A stretch of 64,000 nucleotides of DNA, from assembly GCF_010119545.1 (NCBI RefSeq), contig NZ_JAAEAA010000006.1, positions 62,001 to 126,000 on the forward strand, read 5' to 3'. Shown here piece by piece: positions 7,943 through 17,454 of this stretch. The position numbers and the translations under genes were made by a program. Origin of the DNA: Pontibacter fetidus (lineage in GTDB: Bacteria > Bacteroidota > Bacteroidia > Cytophagales > Hymenobacteraceae). A model generated the notes under the pieces. That model had not been told where the DNA came from. It did no database searches and was given only the letters and a program-made list of their open reading frames with translations. How positions within the stretch are numbered: the first letter of the stretch is position 1; each line of letters opens with the position of its first letter.

Positions 7943-8493
7943 CCGGCAGCGTGCGCAGTTCCTGCCAGCGGCTAATGCTATAGTTGATCAATTGTCATTC
8001 CGAGCATAGCCGAGGAAACTTATGTGTCCTATAGTTTTGCATTTTTCATTTCGAACATAGCGAGATATCTGTTACAGCTTTTTAGGAAACTATAGTTGCT
8101 ACTCGAACTAGGCTGTCCTTTCAAAAATTCTTTATTCCTGGGAGCTTTACTTACCTATCGTTTCAACTATATTTTGGTGCCCTCACGGCGGGGGTAGGGG
8201 CCCTCTTTAAGGGAGGCCCCGTCTTCGGGCATCGCGCTGCTGCCTTCTTTCTATCCTCGTGCCTCGGATTGCCTGCGGCACCGCAACAAGTCAAAGGCGC
8301 TCAACCCAAAGACTGGGATCGTTCTACTATTGACCACCAACTATAATTTGATCTTGCTTACTTCGAAATTTATCGTGGCTATAGTTTCGTAGGGACAGGT
8401 CGCGACCTGTCCGCCTCATGGACTGTAACTATAGAACTATAGCTGTTAAATTGGTAAAGACAGGAAATTCCCCTTTGAAGGGGGCAGGGGGAT
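7943..8493. repeat. Composite intergenic repeat, copy A
   Basis: Non-coding mosaic, one of three in the window (also 43233-43918 and 55648-56236). Its core, 8136-8320, runs from TCCTGGGAGCTTTACTTACC through GGGCATCGCGCTGCTGCC to AAAGGCGCTCAACCCAAAG and is closely matched in the other two. The 20-bp perfect palindrome GGACAGGTCGCGACCTGTCC lies at 8393-8412, and a CCCCTTTGAAGGGGG hairpin near 8470. A left module with GCAGTTCCTGCCAGCG (from 7954) is shared with copy B. It occupies the convergent gap between the polyferredoxin gene and the DUF2062 gene. The rest of 7786-8735 is AT-rich spacer dense in CTATAG motifs, with no gene. Confidence 0.75.
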
Positions 8494-8735
8494 GACAGTC
8501 AGCAACTATAAAACTATAGCTCCAACTATAGCAATAGCAGCCCCTGCCCTGAACTACTAAGAAAGAGAATTTAAAGGTAGCGAGCGTAGCGCTAAGGGGC
8601 AGGGATGATTGGATCACGCAAACAATAGAACTATAGTTCATCCTGCCAATCCTGAAATCCATTAAATTCTGATTCAGACAGAAACTCTCTCCTTTCTGGT
8701 GAGGACTGAGTTGAGATAAAATACCAACTATAAAA

Positions 8736-9227
8736 CTATACTTCAGGGCTTACTTCCGGAACTATAGTACCTGTGGGCAGCACTCTCTTAAATACAGGCA
8801 GCATAACTAAATACAAAAGCACGCCCGCCGGTATGGCTAAAAGTGCCCAGGCCGAAATACCTGCCAGATTAGCTACCCATAGCTCTTTAAGCGCATGCAG
8901 CCAGTCTTCCCGGAACATGGCAATCATTTCCTCAAACGACATCCGGAGTTCTGACATACCAAACCAGTAAATGCCCAGCTTTATAAAAGGAATAGCTAAC
9001 AGGATCTGAAGGGGTTGCATCAGGTATACAATAAGCACCGTGGCAGCAATATTAAGCCGGAAACGGGCGGCAACTGCCGTGCTCAGCAACGTGGCCACAC
9101 CAATAGCAGGTATTATGCCCACTACCGAACCTACCGCTATAGTTGCAGACAGCTTACCCGGCGACATGCCCTGCTTCATCAGGTTAAGGATGGGTTGTAA
9201 AATTCTGCGCCTTAAAAATTCCTTCAC
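8736..9227 (-). CDS. DUF2062 membrane protein
   Basis: A 163-residue protein with three to four hydrophobic helices separated by an amphipathic segment. It starts MKEFLRRRILQPILNLMKQG and has the P-G-K-L-(S/A)-x-(T/S)-I-A-x-G-x-V-x-G-I-I-P-A pattern and the MQPLQ segment typical of DUF2062. Some members are fused to or sit next to glycosyltransferases and lipid-modifying enzymes, but no such partner is next to it here. A monocistronic gene; function unknown. Confidence 0.8.
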   Translation of the reverse strand: MKEFLRRRILQPILNLMKQGMSPGKLSATIAVGSVVGIIPAIGVATLLSTAVAARFRLNIAATVLIVYLMQPLQILLAIPFIKLGIYWFGMSELRMSFEEMIAMFREDWLHALKELWVANLAGISAWALLAIPAGVLLYLVMLPVFKRVLPTGTIVPEVSPEV

Positions 9228-9330
9228 GGTAAAAAGCAGTTGCTGCCAGTTAAATAGTTTTAGAAGCTTATTCCTGAAATTGCGGTTCTGACAGAAGCCC
9301 GGGCTACGGATAAGCGCTGAATTTGCCCCG

Positions 9331-9338
9331 CAAAAGTA
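9331..9338 (-). promoter_or_regulatory. Possible -7 box (TACTTTTG) for the DUF2062 gene
   Basis: TACTTTTG on the minus strand fits the Bacteroidota TAnnTTTG element and lies about 100 bases upstream of the DUF2062 start. No clear TTTG -33 element at the ideal spacing was found. Nothing else was recognised in the 9228-9534 gap, which also precedes the outer-membrane receptor gene. Confidence 0.3.
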
Positions 9339-9534
9339 TACACTTAATACGGCATTTAACGGAAAGTAACCTCAAAACCGTGCATTTTAACTTATAAATT
9401 TTAAACCAGAGAACAGTATTCGGCTTCTTTAGAAAGATCGACATTAATGGTGTAACAATTATTTTGCTATCCATTAAACCATTTACCAATTGCCCGGTCT
9501 AAACCAGACAATAACCCCACATCAAAACTTATAA

Positions 9535-12324
9535 ATGAAAAAGTTTTTACTCGCGCTGGTACTTTTGTTTACCATCGTAGGAGCATATGCTCAAACTGCC
9601 TCTATTACGGGTTCCATCCGTAGTGCCCAGGATAAATCGGCGTTGCCTGGCGCCAGTGTGTTGCTGGTTAACGGAACTACAGCAGCCACCGTAGCATCTG
9701 TTACTGACACCGAAGGTAATTTCCGGTTTGAGCGCGTAGCTTCCGGCGATTATACTATAAAGATCAACTATCTTGGTTTCCAGCCATTTAGCAAGAGTAT
9801 AAAAATGGAAGGCAAAGCTCTTAACCTGGGTGCACTTATCTTGGAAGAAGCTTCAACAGCTATAGGCGAAGTGGAAGTTGTAGGCCGCGCGCCGCTTGGC
9901 GAGCAGAAAGGCGATACTTCGCAGTTTAATGCCAAAGCATTTAAAACAGCGCCCGATGCAAGTGCCGAAGAACTGGTAACCAAAATGCCGGGCATCACCA
10001 TTCAGGATGGTAAAATACAGGCCCAGGGCGAGGAAGTGAAGCAGGTTATGATAGATGGCAAGCGCTACACCGGCGAAGATGTAAGCTCAGCGGTACGTAA
10101 TATCTCTGCGGATATGATTGAAAGTGTGCAGGTTTTTGACGGACAGAGCGACCGCGCCGCCTTTAGTGGCTTTGATGACGGTAACCGTGTAAAAACGCTG
10201 AACTTTACCACTAAAAAAGATCGTCGCCAGGGGTATATGGGTAAAATATCGGCTGGCTACGGCACCGACGAGCGCTACATGGTGGGTGCAGCCGTTAACT
10301 ACTATAATGGCAACAGACGCGTAACCGTTACCGGTTTAACCAACAACATCAACATGTCTGACTTTTCGGTAGGCGAAACACCGGGGGGTGGCATGCGTGG
10401 CCGCCGTGGTCCTTTTGGCGGTGGTTCTCCAAACGGTATCAGCAACACCAACATGTTCAGCATCAACTTTAACGATATGCTGGGCAAGAAAATAGAAGTA
10501 AGCGGAAACTATAGTTTCACGAACCGCGATAACGAAAATAACCAGTACCGCTTCCGCGATTTCATTAACACCGACACCACCTACCTGGAAAACACGCTGG
10601 ATAATGAAAAGGATAACAGCCATCGCTTTAACCTGCGCTTGCAATACAACATCAACGAAAACAACCGTTTATTGGTAACCCCGAGCATCAGCGTACAAAA
10701 TACCGATGCCATAAACTATATCAACGCATCAACTATAGATAACGCAGAAACGGCCGAAGCACAAGCACTGACCAGCTCACTTACGAAAAGCGATAGCCGC
10801 AATGCCAACATCAACTTTAATAACAACATCCTTTACTCGCACCGTTTCGGCGAATCTGGACGCATACTAACTACTAACTTTACAACCAGCTATAGCAGCA
10901 CCGACGCTAAAACGTACCAGCTGGAAGACACTGATAATAACACCGACCCGACAAAAGATGTGAACAGAAACCAGTTTATAAACCTGGACAGGGATTTCCT
11001 GACATGGAGCGGTAACGTGGATTATTCGCAGCGTTTAGGCGAGAATTCAAGGCTGCAGCTGGAGTATAACATTGGCAACCAGATAAACGATTCAGACAGA
11101 AGAACTTTTGACTTTATAGCAAGCGACAGAGTGTATGACGGTAACCCGAATGCCCCGCTGAGCAATACGTTCAAGAGCGATTACCTTTCTCAAACGTTTG
11201 GGCCAAGCTACCAGTACCGTTCTGAAAAAGTAAGGTTCCAGGCCAACATGCGCTACCAGATCGCATCGCTGCAAAGCGAAAACCTGTACCCTGAGCCGTA
11301 TCCTTTCAAGCGTGATTTTAATGCCATACTTCCTTCTGCGGAGTACGAGTACAAATTCTCGGAGCAAAGCAACCTGAACATTAACGTCCGTTCAAACACC
11401 AATGTGCCTTCAGTAACTAACCTGCAGGAAGTGCTGGATATATCAAGACCAACACAGTTACGCATCGGTAACCCGGAACTTGACCAGGATTATCAGAATC
11501 GCATCAACATCCGTTACCGTAACTTTAATGCCGAAACCAACCGCGTGTTCTTTGCAGGTATGTTTGGTACCATTACCCAGAATTACATAGCCAACAGCGT
11601 TTACACCCGCGATATTCCGGCTGATTTTACAGAAGGCTACACGCCGCAGCCAGGTGCCCGTTTATCACGCCCTGTAAACATGGATGGCTATTACAACGTG
11701 CGTTCGTTCCTGAACTATGGCCAGCCGCTTACTTTTATCAGCTCTAACTTTAACCTGTTTAGTATGGTAGGTTTTGAGCGCGAGCCGGGCATGCTGGATG
11801 GTAAAGTAAACTATGCCAACACTACCAATTTAGGTGCAGGCATAAACATCAGCAGCAACATCAGCGAAAAGGTAGATTTCACGATCTCTACCAACTCTAA
11901 CTATAATATTGTTAAAAATACACTGCTGACACAAAACAGCAACTACTTTACTCAAAACACCAACCTGCGTTACAACTGGATTCTGTTAAAAGGACTGGTT
12001 TACCGCACCGAGCTGAACCATGTGTACAATTCAGGTTTATCGCGTGGCGTTGACCCAAGCTACATACTATGGAACATGAGCCTGGGCAAGAAACTGTTTA
12101 AAAACCAGCAGGGCGAACTTAGCTTTAGCGTGAACGATGTGCTGGGTCAGAATGTAAGTGTGCAGCGTAACGTAGAAACAGACTACATCGAGGATGTGCA
12201 GTCAACTGTATTGCAGCGCTTCTTTATGGTAACGTTTACTTACAACCTGAAGAAGTTTGCCAGTGGCTCTGCCCCTGAGGAAAACATGCGCAGAAACTGG
12301 GGTCCGGGCATGCGCGGCCATTAA
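9535..12324 (+). CDS. TonB-dependent-receptor-like outer-membrane beta-barrel protein
   Basis: A 929-residue protein with a Sec signal (MKKFLLALVLLFTIVGAYAQ), then a carboxypeptidase-regulatory-like beta-sandwich (about 23-110), a plug-like region (about 115-220, with TKMPGITIQDGKIQAQGEEV) and a long barrel rich in alternating aromatic/Asn strands. It fits the Bacteroidota outer-membrane beta-barrel family related to TonB receptors, and lacks the SusC signature. A Gly/Arg-rich insert (GMRGRRGPFGGGS, about residue 285) and a short GPGMRGH tail are notable. No SusD partner or regulator is adjacent, so it is probably a stand-alone uptake or surface protein; the ligand is unknown. Confidence 0.85.
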   Translation: MKKFLLALVLLFTIVGAYAQTASITGSIRSAQDKSALPGASVLLVNGTTAATVASVTDTEGNFRFERVASGDYTIKINYLGFQPFSKSIKMEGKALNLGALILEEASTAIGEVEVVGRAPLGEQKGDTSQFNAKAFKTAPDASAEELVTKMPGITIQDGKIQAQGEEVKQVMIDGKRYTGEDVSSAVRNISADMIESVQVFDGQSDRAAFSGFDDGNRVKTLNFTTKKDRRQGYMGKISAGYGTDERYMVGAAVNYYNGNRRVTVTGLTNNINMSDFSVGETPGGGMRGRRGPFGGGSPNGISNTNMFSINFNDMLGKKIEVSGNYSFTNRDNENNQYRFRDFINTDTTYLENTLDNEKDNSHRFNLRLQYNINENNRLLVTPSISVQNTDAINYINASTIDNAETAEAQALTSSLTKSDSRNANINFNNNILYSHRFGESGRILTTNFTTSYSSTDAKTYQLEDTDNNTDPTKDVNRNQFINLDRDFLTWSGNVDYSQRLGENSRLQLEYNIGNQINDSDRRTFDFIASDRVYDGNPNAPLSNTFKSDYLSQTFGPSYQYRSEKVRFQANMRYQIASLQSENLYPEPYPFKRDFNAILPSAEYEYKFSEQSNLNINVRSNTNVPSVTNLQEVLDISRPTQLRIGNPELDQDYQNRINIRYRNFNAETNRVFFAGMFGTITQNYIANSVYTRDIPADFTEGYTPQPGARLSRPVNMDGYYNVRSFLNYGQPLTFISSNFNLFSMVGFEREPGMLDGKVNYANTTNLGAGINISSNISEKVDFTISTNSNYNIVKNTLLTQNSNYFTQNTNLRYNWILLKGLVYRTELNHVYNSGLSRGVDPSYILWNMSLGKKLFKNQQGELSFSVNDVLGQNVSVQRNVETDYIEDVQSTVLQRFFMVTFTYNLKKFASGSAPEENMRRNWGPGMRGH

Positions 12325-12355
12325 CAGAAAGCCATTTAGAGCTAGTGGACAAACT

Positions 12356-12387
12356 AAAAAAAGCCTGTAGTTACTGCAGGCTTTTTT
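12356..12387 (+). terminator. Terminator after the outer-membrane receptor gene
   Basis: A 14-bp stem (AAAAAAGCCTGTAG with CTGCAGGCTTTTTT, one G-U pair) with a 3-base loop and T-run. Confidence 0.85.
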
Positions 12388-12481
12388 GCTTTTTATGGCC
12401 TGCTCCGTTCCGGCTCAATTTATATTGATTCTTAATTTTATGATTCTGAAATTGAGAATAAACTATAACCCCAACACAACC

Positions 12482-12952
12482 ATGAACGAAGCTCATTTGC
12501 ATATCACGTTAAACCATGTACCTATTATAGGAAGCATCATTGGTGTTATTATTTTGGCGGCAGGTATGTTCTTTAAAAGCCGCGACACCATCCGGACGGC
12601 ATTGTTTATACTTATAGTTAGTGCCATAGCCGCCATCCCCACTTACCTGACCGGAGAAGAAGCCGAAGAAACCGTAGAACATATGCAGGGCATGAGCCAC
12701 GACCTGATCCACGAACACGAAGAAAAAGCAGAGCTATACATCTGGCTTATAATTGGTGTCGGGGTGCTGGCGGCCATCTCATTTTTTGCTGATGTAAAGC
12801 AAATGGCCATGCGCAAAACCCTTTTCATTTTAACGATTGTACTAGGTCTGGTTTCCATTTTTGTGGCACGGCAGGTAGGCACATCTGGCGGCGAAATTAA
12901 TCACCCCGAAATACGTTCTGACTTTGTGCCAACCGCTGAAGCACAAGAGTAA
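12482..12952 (+). CDS. Four-helix integral membrane protein of unknown function
   Basis: The 156-residue product starts at the ATG at 12482 (MNEAHLHITLNHVPIIG). The longer open frame from 12386 begins inside the preceding terminator and is unlikely to be translated. Four membrane helices are visible: about 10-30, 38-58, 88-108 and 112-132. A His/Glu-rich loop (EETVEHMQGMSHDLIHEHEEKAE) sits between helices 2 and 3. The histidines (HLHITLNH, HDLIHEHEE) could bind metal or haem. I do not recognise a named family. Single gene between two terminators. Confidence 0.75.
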   Translation: MNEAHLHITLNHVPIIGSIIGVIILAAGMFFKSRDTIRTALFILIVSAIAAIPTYLTGEEAEETVEHMQGMSHDLIHEHEEKAELYIWLIIGVGVLAAISFFADVKQMAMRKTLFILTIVLGLVSIFVARQVGTSGGEINHPEIRSDFVPTAEAQE

Positions 12953-12976
12953 ACTATAGCTATAGTTGCCATAACC

Positions 12977-13012
12977 AAAAAGCCCTGCCAGTTTATAGTT
13001 GGCAGGGCTTTT
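12977..13012 (+). terminator. Terminator between convergent genes
   Basis: Perfect stem (AAAAGCCCTGCCA with TGGCAGGGCTTTT), loop GTTTATAGT. A/T runs on both sides, so it may also serve the exporter gene on the minus strand. Confidence 0.8.
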
Positions 13013-13053
13013 AGCTTTTTATAGTTTGGTTAAGTGGCTGTTTAAAATTAACT

Positions 13054-14010
13054 CTAAGCCGGGCGCAACACTTTTTTGCGTGCTGGTAAACTATAAAGTA
13101 TCAGGCCGCCGGTTACCAGCAACATGCCTACATTACCGGTTAAGTTTGGCCAGGCAATTCCCAGCAGCAGCACCTCTCCTGTTACGGTTGCCAGTATCTC
13201 TATAGATTGGGTTGCCTCTACGGCAGCAAGTGCGGCGCTATCGGTGCGGGCAAGGTGGGTGGCTTTAAAAAACAAAATGGTACCAATTACCCCGGAACTT
13301 AAGGCAATTACAAAAACGGCCCATAGTTGGGTTTGTCCGGGTAAGCCAGCCTGGTAGTAACCTATACCCATTAATATAAATAGCGCCGGTAAACTACCCA
13401 TGGCTGTTCCGGCAACGCGCTGCATTGCATTAAGTTCGTAGCCTTGCTCTTCTACAAAAAGCAGCATTTTGCGGTTAGCCAAGGGCCAGATAACAGCGGC
13501 AAGCAAAACAAGCACAATACAAATCAGCAGTTGAGCATCGGAATAGGATCCGTTACGCTGGCTCCATTGCATCAGGGCAATACCGACTAATATAAGTATA
13601 GAAAGTAGCAGGGCCCGCACAGGTATTTTTGCACGACTATCTTTATACAGAAAGGGCGAAAGCAAAATGCCGGCAACTATTGTAAACTGGAAAACACCTG
13701 CAACCAGCCAACCTGGCCCGAAGGAGGCAGCAGCCGTTAGCAACACATATACCAACCCAAACCAGATACTTCCCCAAAACACCCATGTGCCGGGCATTTT
13801 AAGTAAAATGCGCCATAATGGCTTCAACTGGTCTTTAATCTGTAATATCCCTAGTAAGATCACAAGCAGGAAAATGGTACGCAACGATACCGTCCAGGCC
13901 CAATGCCCGTTCGCTACCGAAATAAAGCTGTTGAAAACGTAAGTAGAGCAGAAAAAGACTGATGCCACCACGCCCATACCAATTGCCTTCAAGTTCTGAT
14001 TTGCCTGCAT
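13054..14010 (-). CDS. DMT-superfamily transporter, multidrug-resistance efflux (EmrE/EamA-like) type
   Basis: A 318-residue protein with about ten membrane helices in two halves, as in the drug/metabolite transporter superfamily. Its first half carries a conserved FVFNSF/STYVFNSF-like segment after helix 1, and helix 10 is followed by a basic tail (LPARKKVLRPA). It most resembles the multidrug-resistance efflux transporter family of about 300-320 residues. The AraC-type regulator gene lies 58 bases upstream on the same strand, suggesting co-transcription and regulation by a small-molecule signal. The substrate cannot be inferred. Confidence 0.85.
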   Translation of the reverse strand: MQANQNLKAIGMGVVASVFFCSTYVFNSFISVANGHWAWTVSLRTIFLLVILLGILQIKDQLKPLWRILLKMPGTWVFWGSIWFGLVYVLLTAAASFGPGWLVAGVFQFTIVAGILLSPFLYKDSRAKIPVRALLLSILILVGIALMQWSQRNGSYSDAQLLICIVLVLLAAVIWPLANRKMLLFVEEQGYELNAMQRVAGTAMGSLPALFILMGIGYYQAGLPGQTQLWAVFVIALSSGVIGTILFFKATHLARTDSAALAAVEATQSIEILATVTGEVLLLGIAWPNLTGNVGMLLVTGGLILYSLPARKKVLRPA

Positions 14011-14068
14011 ACTTTCTCCTGTTTAAGAATGTAAAAGTACGGGCAAAACCGGTTTAAGTCACGGCACT

Positions 14069-14941
14069 TTATACGTCAGCTATGGTACTTTCGGAACCAC
14101 TTGCCCTGAACTGCATCGGTGTAAGGCCTGCCATGCGCTTAAAGAACCGCACAAAATAGGAATCGTCTTCAAAGCCCAGCTTATAGGCAATCTCTTTAAC
14201 GGTTAAGTTACAGAAATGTAAAAGGCGCTTACTTTCGAGCAGCAGGCGTGCGTTTTGCATATCGGAAACAGTGGTGTGCAGGTACTGACGGCAAAGATTG
14301 TTGAGGTGTTTGGGCGTAATGTGCAGAGCTTCGGCATAAAACGAGATTGGCTTATGTGCCAGGTAATGATCTTCTATGAGCGTGCTCAGTTTAAAAAGGC
14401 GCTCGCTGTGGCGGGCCGGGGTAAGCTGGGCAATTTGTACATGGCATTCACGGAGCAGGTAACTCAACAGTATAAACAGATAACGCGAAAGTATAGCCTG
14501 GCTGGGTGTTTCCTGCTTCAATTCCAGAACTATAAGCTCAGAAAGTTTCAGAAAAAACTGTTGCAGATCTTCTGGCAAGTCGAGGTACGGGTGCTGGTAC
14601 ACAGCGCCAAAAAGTACCAGCGCATCGTGAGCAGTTAGCCCGGTTGCCTGCAGAAAAGCTTCCGAAAAAAACAAGATCACTCCTTGCTCTTGCAAAGACA
14701 ACCGCTGATGCACCTGCCCCGGCCCGATAAGAAAAAGCCTACCCGCCAGCATATCGTATCTCCGGAAGTCAATCAGGTTATCGCCGCCTTTGGTTTCCTG
14801 CACAAACATAAGCTGGTAGGCATCGTGGCGGTGCGGAATAGCAGACAATTCACTTTTAAACTCCTGCAGCGGCATAACGGCTATTTCGCGTTCAAACAGC
14901 AGGTCCTGGGTAGGTAAAGTATAGTTGTTCTGCTTTTTCAT
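14069..14941 (-). CDS. AraC-family transcriptional regulator
   Basis: A 290-residue protein. The N-terminal cupin-like sensing domain (about 20-160) contains HRHDAYQLMFV and GPGQVHQ. The C-terminal pair of helix-turn-helix units (about 185-285) contains HITPKHLNNLCRQYLHTTVSD and the family signature EIAYKLGFEDDSYFVRFFKR followed by GLTPMQFR. It probably controls the exporter gene downstream and possibly the divergent seven-helix protein gene at 15138. The ligand is unknown. Confidence 0.9.
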   Translation of the reverse strand: MKKQNNYTLPTQDLLFEREIAVMPLQEFKSELSAIPHRHDAYQLMFVQETKGGDNLIDFRRYDMLAGRLFLIGPGQVHQRLSLQEQGVILFFSEAFLQATGLTAHDALVLFGAVYQHPYLDLPEDLQQFFLKLSELIVLELKQETPSQAILSRYLFILLSYLLRECHVQIAQLTPARHSERLFKLSTLIEDHYLAHKPISFYAEALHITPKHLNNLCRQYLHTTVSDMQNARLLLESKRLLHFCNLTVKEIAYKLGFEDDSYFVRFFKRMAGLTPMQFRASGSESTIADV

Positions 14942-15137
14942 GGATTTAAGGAGCGAACAACCAAAGTAAGCATAATTTAACCTATAAAAGGCAGCTATAG
15001 GCTAATTTCTATCTTAATGTAGTTGAAGTTATTGCGTTATAAACCAATTAATTCTTTAAATTAGTATAGTGTTTAATAATTAAAGTATATTTCAACTATA
15101 AACCCTCTTTTAATACACTCACTATCAAACTAAAACT

Positions 15138-15899
15138 ATGGATACCAACTATTTACCTTTTGAGCAGGTCGGCTTTATACTTTTAACTTTAATCTGTGTG
15201 GGGTTTATACTTTGGGGCTCACACAAAATCTTTACGCGCTTAGGCTATACTTCTGCAAAAGCTACAAAACGAACAGCTATAGTTGCCGCAATACTTTTAA
15301 CGTGGCTTACCGCTGCCAGTATACTTTCACTAACAGGCGTCATAAAGGATTTCTCGGGCACCCCGCCTAAATTCTTCGTCATCATCCTGATTCCGATGCT
15401 GACTATAGTTATTGTTACGTTTCATCCAAAATTCAGGGAATTTATAAAGCATGTTCCGGAACAGTGGCTCATGTACATCCAGGTTTTCAGGGTGCCGGTT
15501 GAGTTGTTTCTGTGGTGGCAGTTTTTAGATGGGCTTACGCCTGTACAAATGACTTTTGAAGGCAGAAACTTTGACCTGCTGACCGGTTTAACAGCTCCGG
15601 TTTTTGCCTGGATCTGTTACGCGCAGGGTCGCAGACTACACAAATTGGCAATCGCCTGGAACATTGCCGGGCTGGTACTTTTACTTAACATCGTAATTAC
15701 AGCTATACTTTCGGCACCGGTGCCTTTCAGAGTGTTTATGAATGAGCCGGCTAATACACTGGTAGCCGAATTCCCGATTGTGTTTCTGCCCTCATTCCTT
15801 GTGCCGCTTGCTTTTGCCATGCACTTTTTCTTTTTCCGGAAAATGTACCTGCAACACCGTTCGCCTGCATCAGCAAATATAGCACCTGCCGCCATCTAA
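15138..15899 (+). CDS. Seven-helix integral membrane protein, unknown function
   Basis: A 253-residue protein with about seven hydrophobic helices, starting MDTNYLPFEQVGFILLTLIC. Conserved-looking polar features between helices include FHPKFREFIKHVPEQWLMYIQVFRVPVE (read in two parts around residue 100) and a DGLTPVQMTFEGRNFDLLTG loop. It is divergent from the AraC regulator across 196 bases, so it may be a target of it. I do not recognise a named family. Transport, sensing or envelope roles are all possible. Confidence 0.75.
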   Translation: MDTNYLPFEQVGFILLTLICVGFILWGSHKIFTRLGYTSAKATKRTAIVAAILLTWLTAASILSLTGVIKDFSGTPPKFFVIILIPMLTIVIVTFHPKFREFIKHVPEQWLMYIQVFRVPVELFLWWQFLDGLTPVQMTFEGRNFDLLTGLTAPVFAWICYAQGRRLHKLAIAWNIAGLVLLLNIVITAILSAPVPFRVFMNEPANTLVAEFPIVFLPSFLVPLAFAMHFFFFRKMYLQHRSPASANIAPAAI

Positions 15900-15929
15900 C
15901 CCGGAATTATACCTGCTATAAACTATAAG

Positions 15930-15961
15930 TTAGTTAAAGCGTTTGCTGCATCGTACCTTTG
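15930..15961 (+). promoter_or_regulatory. Candidate promoter of dbpA
   Basis: TACCTTTG (15954-15961) fits the TAnnTTTG -7 box; a weak TTAG is at 15930-15933, spacer 20. The start codon is 18 bases after the box. Confidence 0.45.
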
Positions 15962-15979
15962 TAGCTTATACGTTATACT

Positions 15980-17359
15980 ATGGCTGCCACTTTCCAGGAC
16001 CTGAAACTGAACAACACACTACTGCAGAACCTGCAGGAACTGAACTATACGACTCCTACTCCTATTCAACAAAGCGCTATTCCGTTGCTTTTAAGCGGGC
16101 AAGATGTGGCCGCGCAGGCCGAAACCGGAAGTGGCAAGACAGCAGCGTTTGGTTTGCCCATCATTCAGCAGGTTAATACCGAAAAACAACAGGTACAGGC
16201 GCTTATACTTGTTCCCACACGCGAATTAGCTTTACAGGTAAGGCAGGAACTGAAACAGTATGCCAAAAACATCTCTAACTTAAAAATCAGTGCTTTTTAC
16301 GGTGGGCACTCTTTTTCACAGGAGCGTGCATCGCTGGCACATCCGCCTCAAATTCTGGTAGCCACGCCCGGCCGCCTTACCGATCACTTATTTAGAAAAA
16401 CGGTAGACCTAAGCCAGGTAAACCAACTGGTGCTGGACGAAGCTGATAAACTGATGGAAATGGGCTTTGAGGAAGAGATTGACCAGATTATGGAGGCAAT
16501 ACCAGCTAAACGTCAGGTTATACTTTTCTCGGCAACCATGCTACAGGATGTGCAGGACCTGATCAAAGATTCGCTCAAAAATCCGCAGTTTGTAAAAGCA
16601 TCAGCTAACGCCATTCCGGAACAGTTAACACTGATTGGGGTAAAAGTGGAGCAGACCCAGAAGCAAGACACAGTAGTTAGCCTGCTTAGAAATATAAAAG
16701 CCGGAGGTACTGTAGTGTTCTGCAATACCCGCGCCGCTGCCGACGAACTAGCCCATGCCTTAAAAGCTGATGGAATTGCTGCCCGCCCGCTGCATGGCGG
16801 CATGGAACAACCTGACCGCGATAAAATGATGACGCTTTTCCGGAATGGTACGACACAGGTATTGGTAGCCACCGACCTTGCCGCACGCGGCCTGGACATT
16901 GCCCTGCTCGAAACTATAGTGCATTATGAGTTGCCCGATGATGTAGCCGCTTACCAGCACCGTAGTGGGCGCACCGGTCGGGCCGGCAAAAAAGGAACGG
17001 TTTATACGTTAGCAACGCCACGCGACGAACGTAAGCTTCGCGATTGGGATATGGTGCGGATGGACAGCTGGCTTAAAGCAGAAGAGCTCCTGAAAAAATC
17101 TGGGCCAACTATAGCACCATCAGCTGCTTTTGCAACTATAACTATAAATGCCGGCCGAAAAGACAAGATCAGCCCGCGCGATATTGTTGGCGCTATAGTT
17201 GCCGAAACCGGGTTAAAACACGACCAGATAGGCAAGATTGAAGTGCAGGACAGAGCCAGTTTTGTAGCCGTACCGAGTGCGGAAGCCCAAACTATAGTTG
17301 AGAAACTGAGCAATGGAAAGATAAAAGGTCGAAAGTTCAGGGTGCATCTGGTCAAGTAA
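15980..17359 (+). CDS. dbpA: DEAD-box ATP-dependent RNA helicase, DbpA-like
   Basis: A 459-residue helicase. Motifs seen are: Q motif (TPTPIQQSAIP), Walker A AETGSGKT, PTRELALQ, TPGRL, DEAD in VLDEADKL, SAT in FSATM, and HRSGRTGRAGKKG. After the core comes a C-terminal DbpA-type RNA-recognition domain (about 380-459: ITINAGRKDKISPRDIVGAI and a KIKGRKFRVHLVK end), which in this family directs the helicase to helix 92 of 23S rRNA. So a role in large-subunit assembly is expected. Several CTATAG motifs fall inside the gene, often as Thr-Ile-Val/Ala codons. Monocistronic. Confidence 0.9.
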   Translation: MAATFQDLKLNNTLLQNLQELNYTTPTPIQQSAIPLLLSGQDVAAQAETGSGKTAAFGLPIIQQVNTEKQQVQALILVPTRELALQVRQELKQYAKNISNLKISAFYGGHSFSQERASLAHPPQILVATPGRLTDHLFRKTVDLSQVNQLVLDEADKLMEMGFEEEIDQIMEAIPAKRQVILFSATMLQDVQDLIKDSLKNPQFVKASANAIPEQLTLIGVKVEQTQKQDTVVSLLRNIKAGGTVVFCNTRAAADELAHALKADGIAARPLHGGMEQPDRDKMMTLFRNGTTQVLVATDLAARGLDIALLETIVHYELPDDVAAYQHRSGRTGRAGKKGTVYTLATPRDERKLRDWDMVRMDSWLKAEELLKKSGPTIAPSAAFATITINAGRKDKISPRDIVGAIVAETGLKHDQIGKIEVQDRASFVAVPSAEAQTIVEKLSNGKIKGRKFRVHLVK

Positions 17360-17454
17360 TTATAGTTTTCATTTCCATTACCTTAGGCGCAATTAGCTAA
17401 TTTCCTTAGCAAAACTATAGCGTAAAATGCTAAAAAAGTTTACCTTTACCTCTT

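Noticed and set aside
8429..8662. Minus-strand open frame (77 codons) after composite repeat copy A
   Set aside because: Low-quality composition, made of CTATAG motifs and hairpins; no family match.
12386..12481. Upstream extension of the four-helix protein
   Set aside because: It starts within the terminator of the preceding gene; ATG at 12482 gives a normal membrane-protein start.
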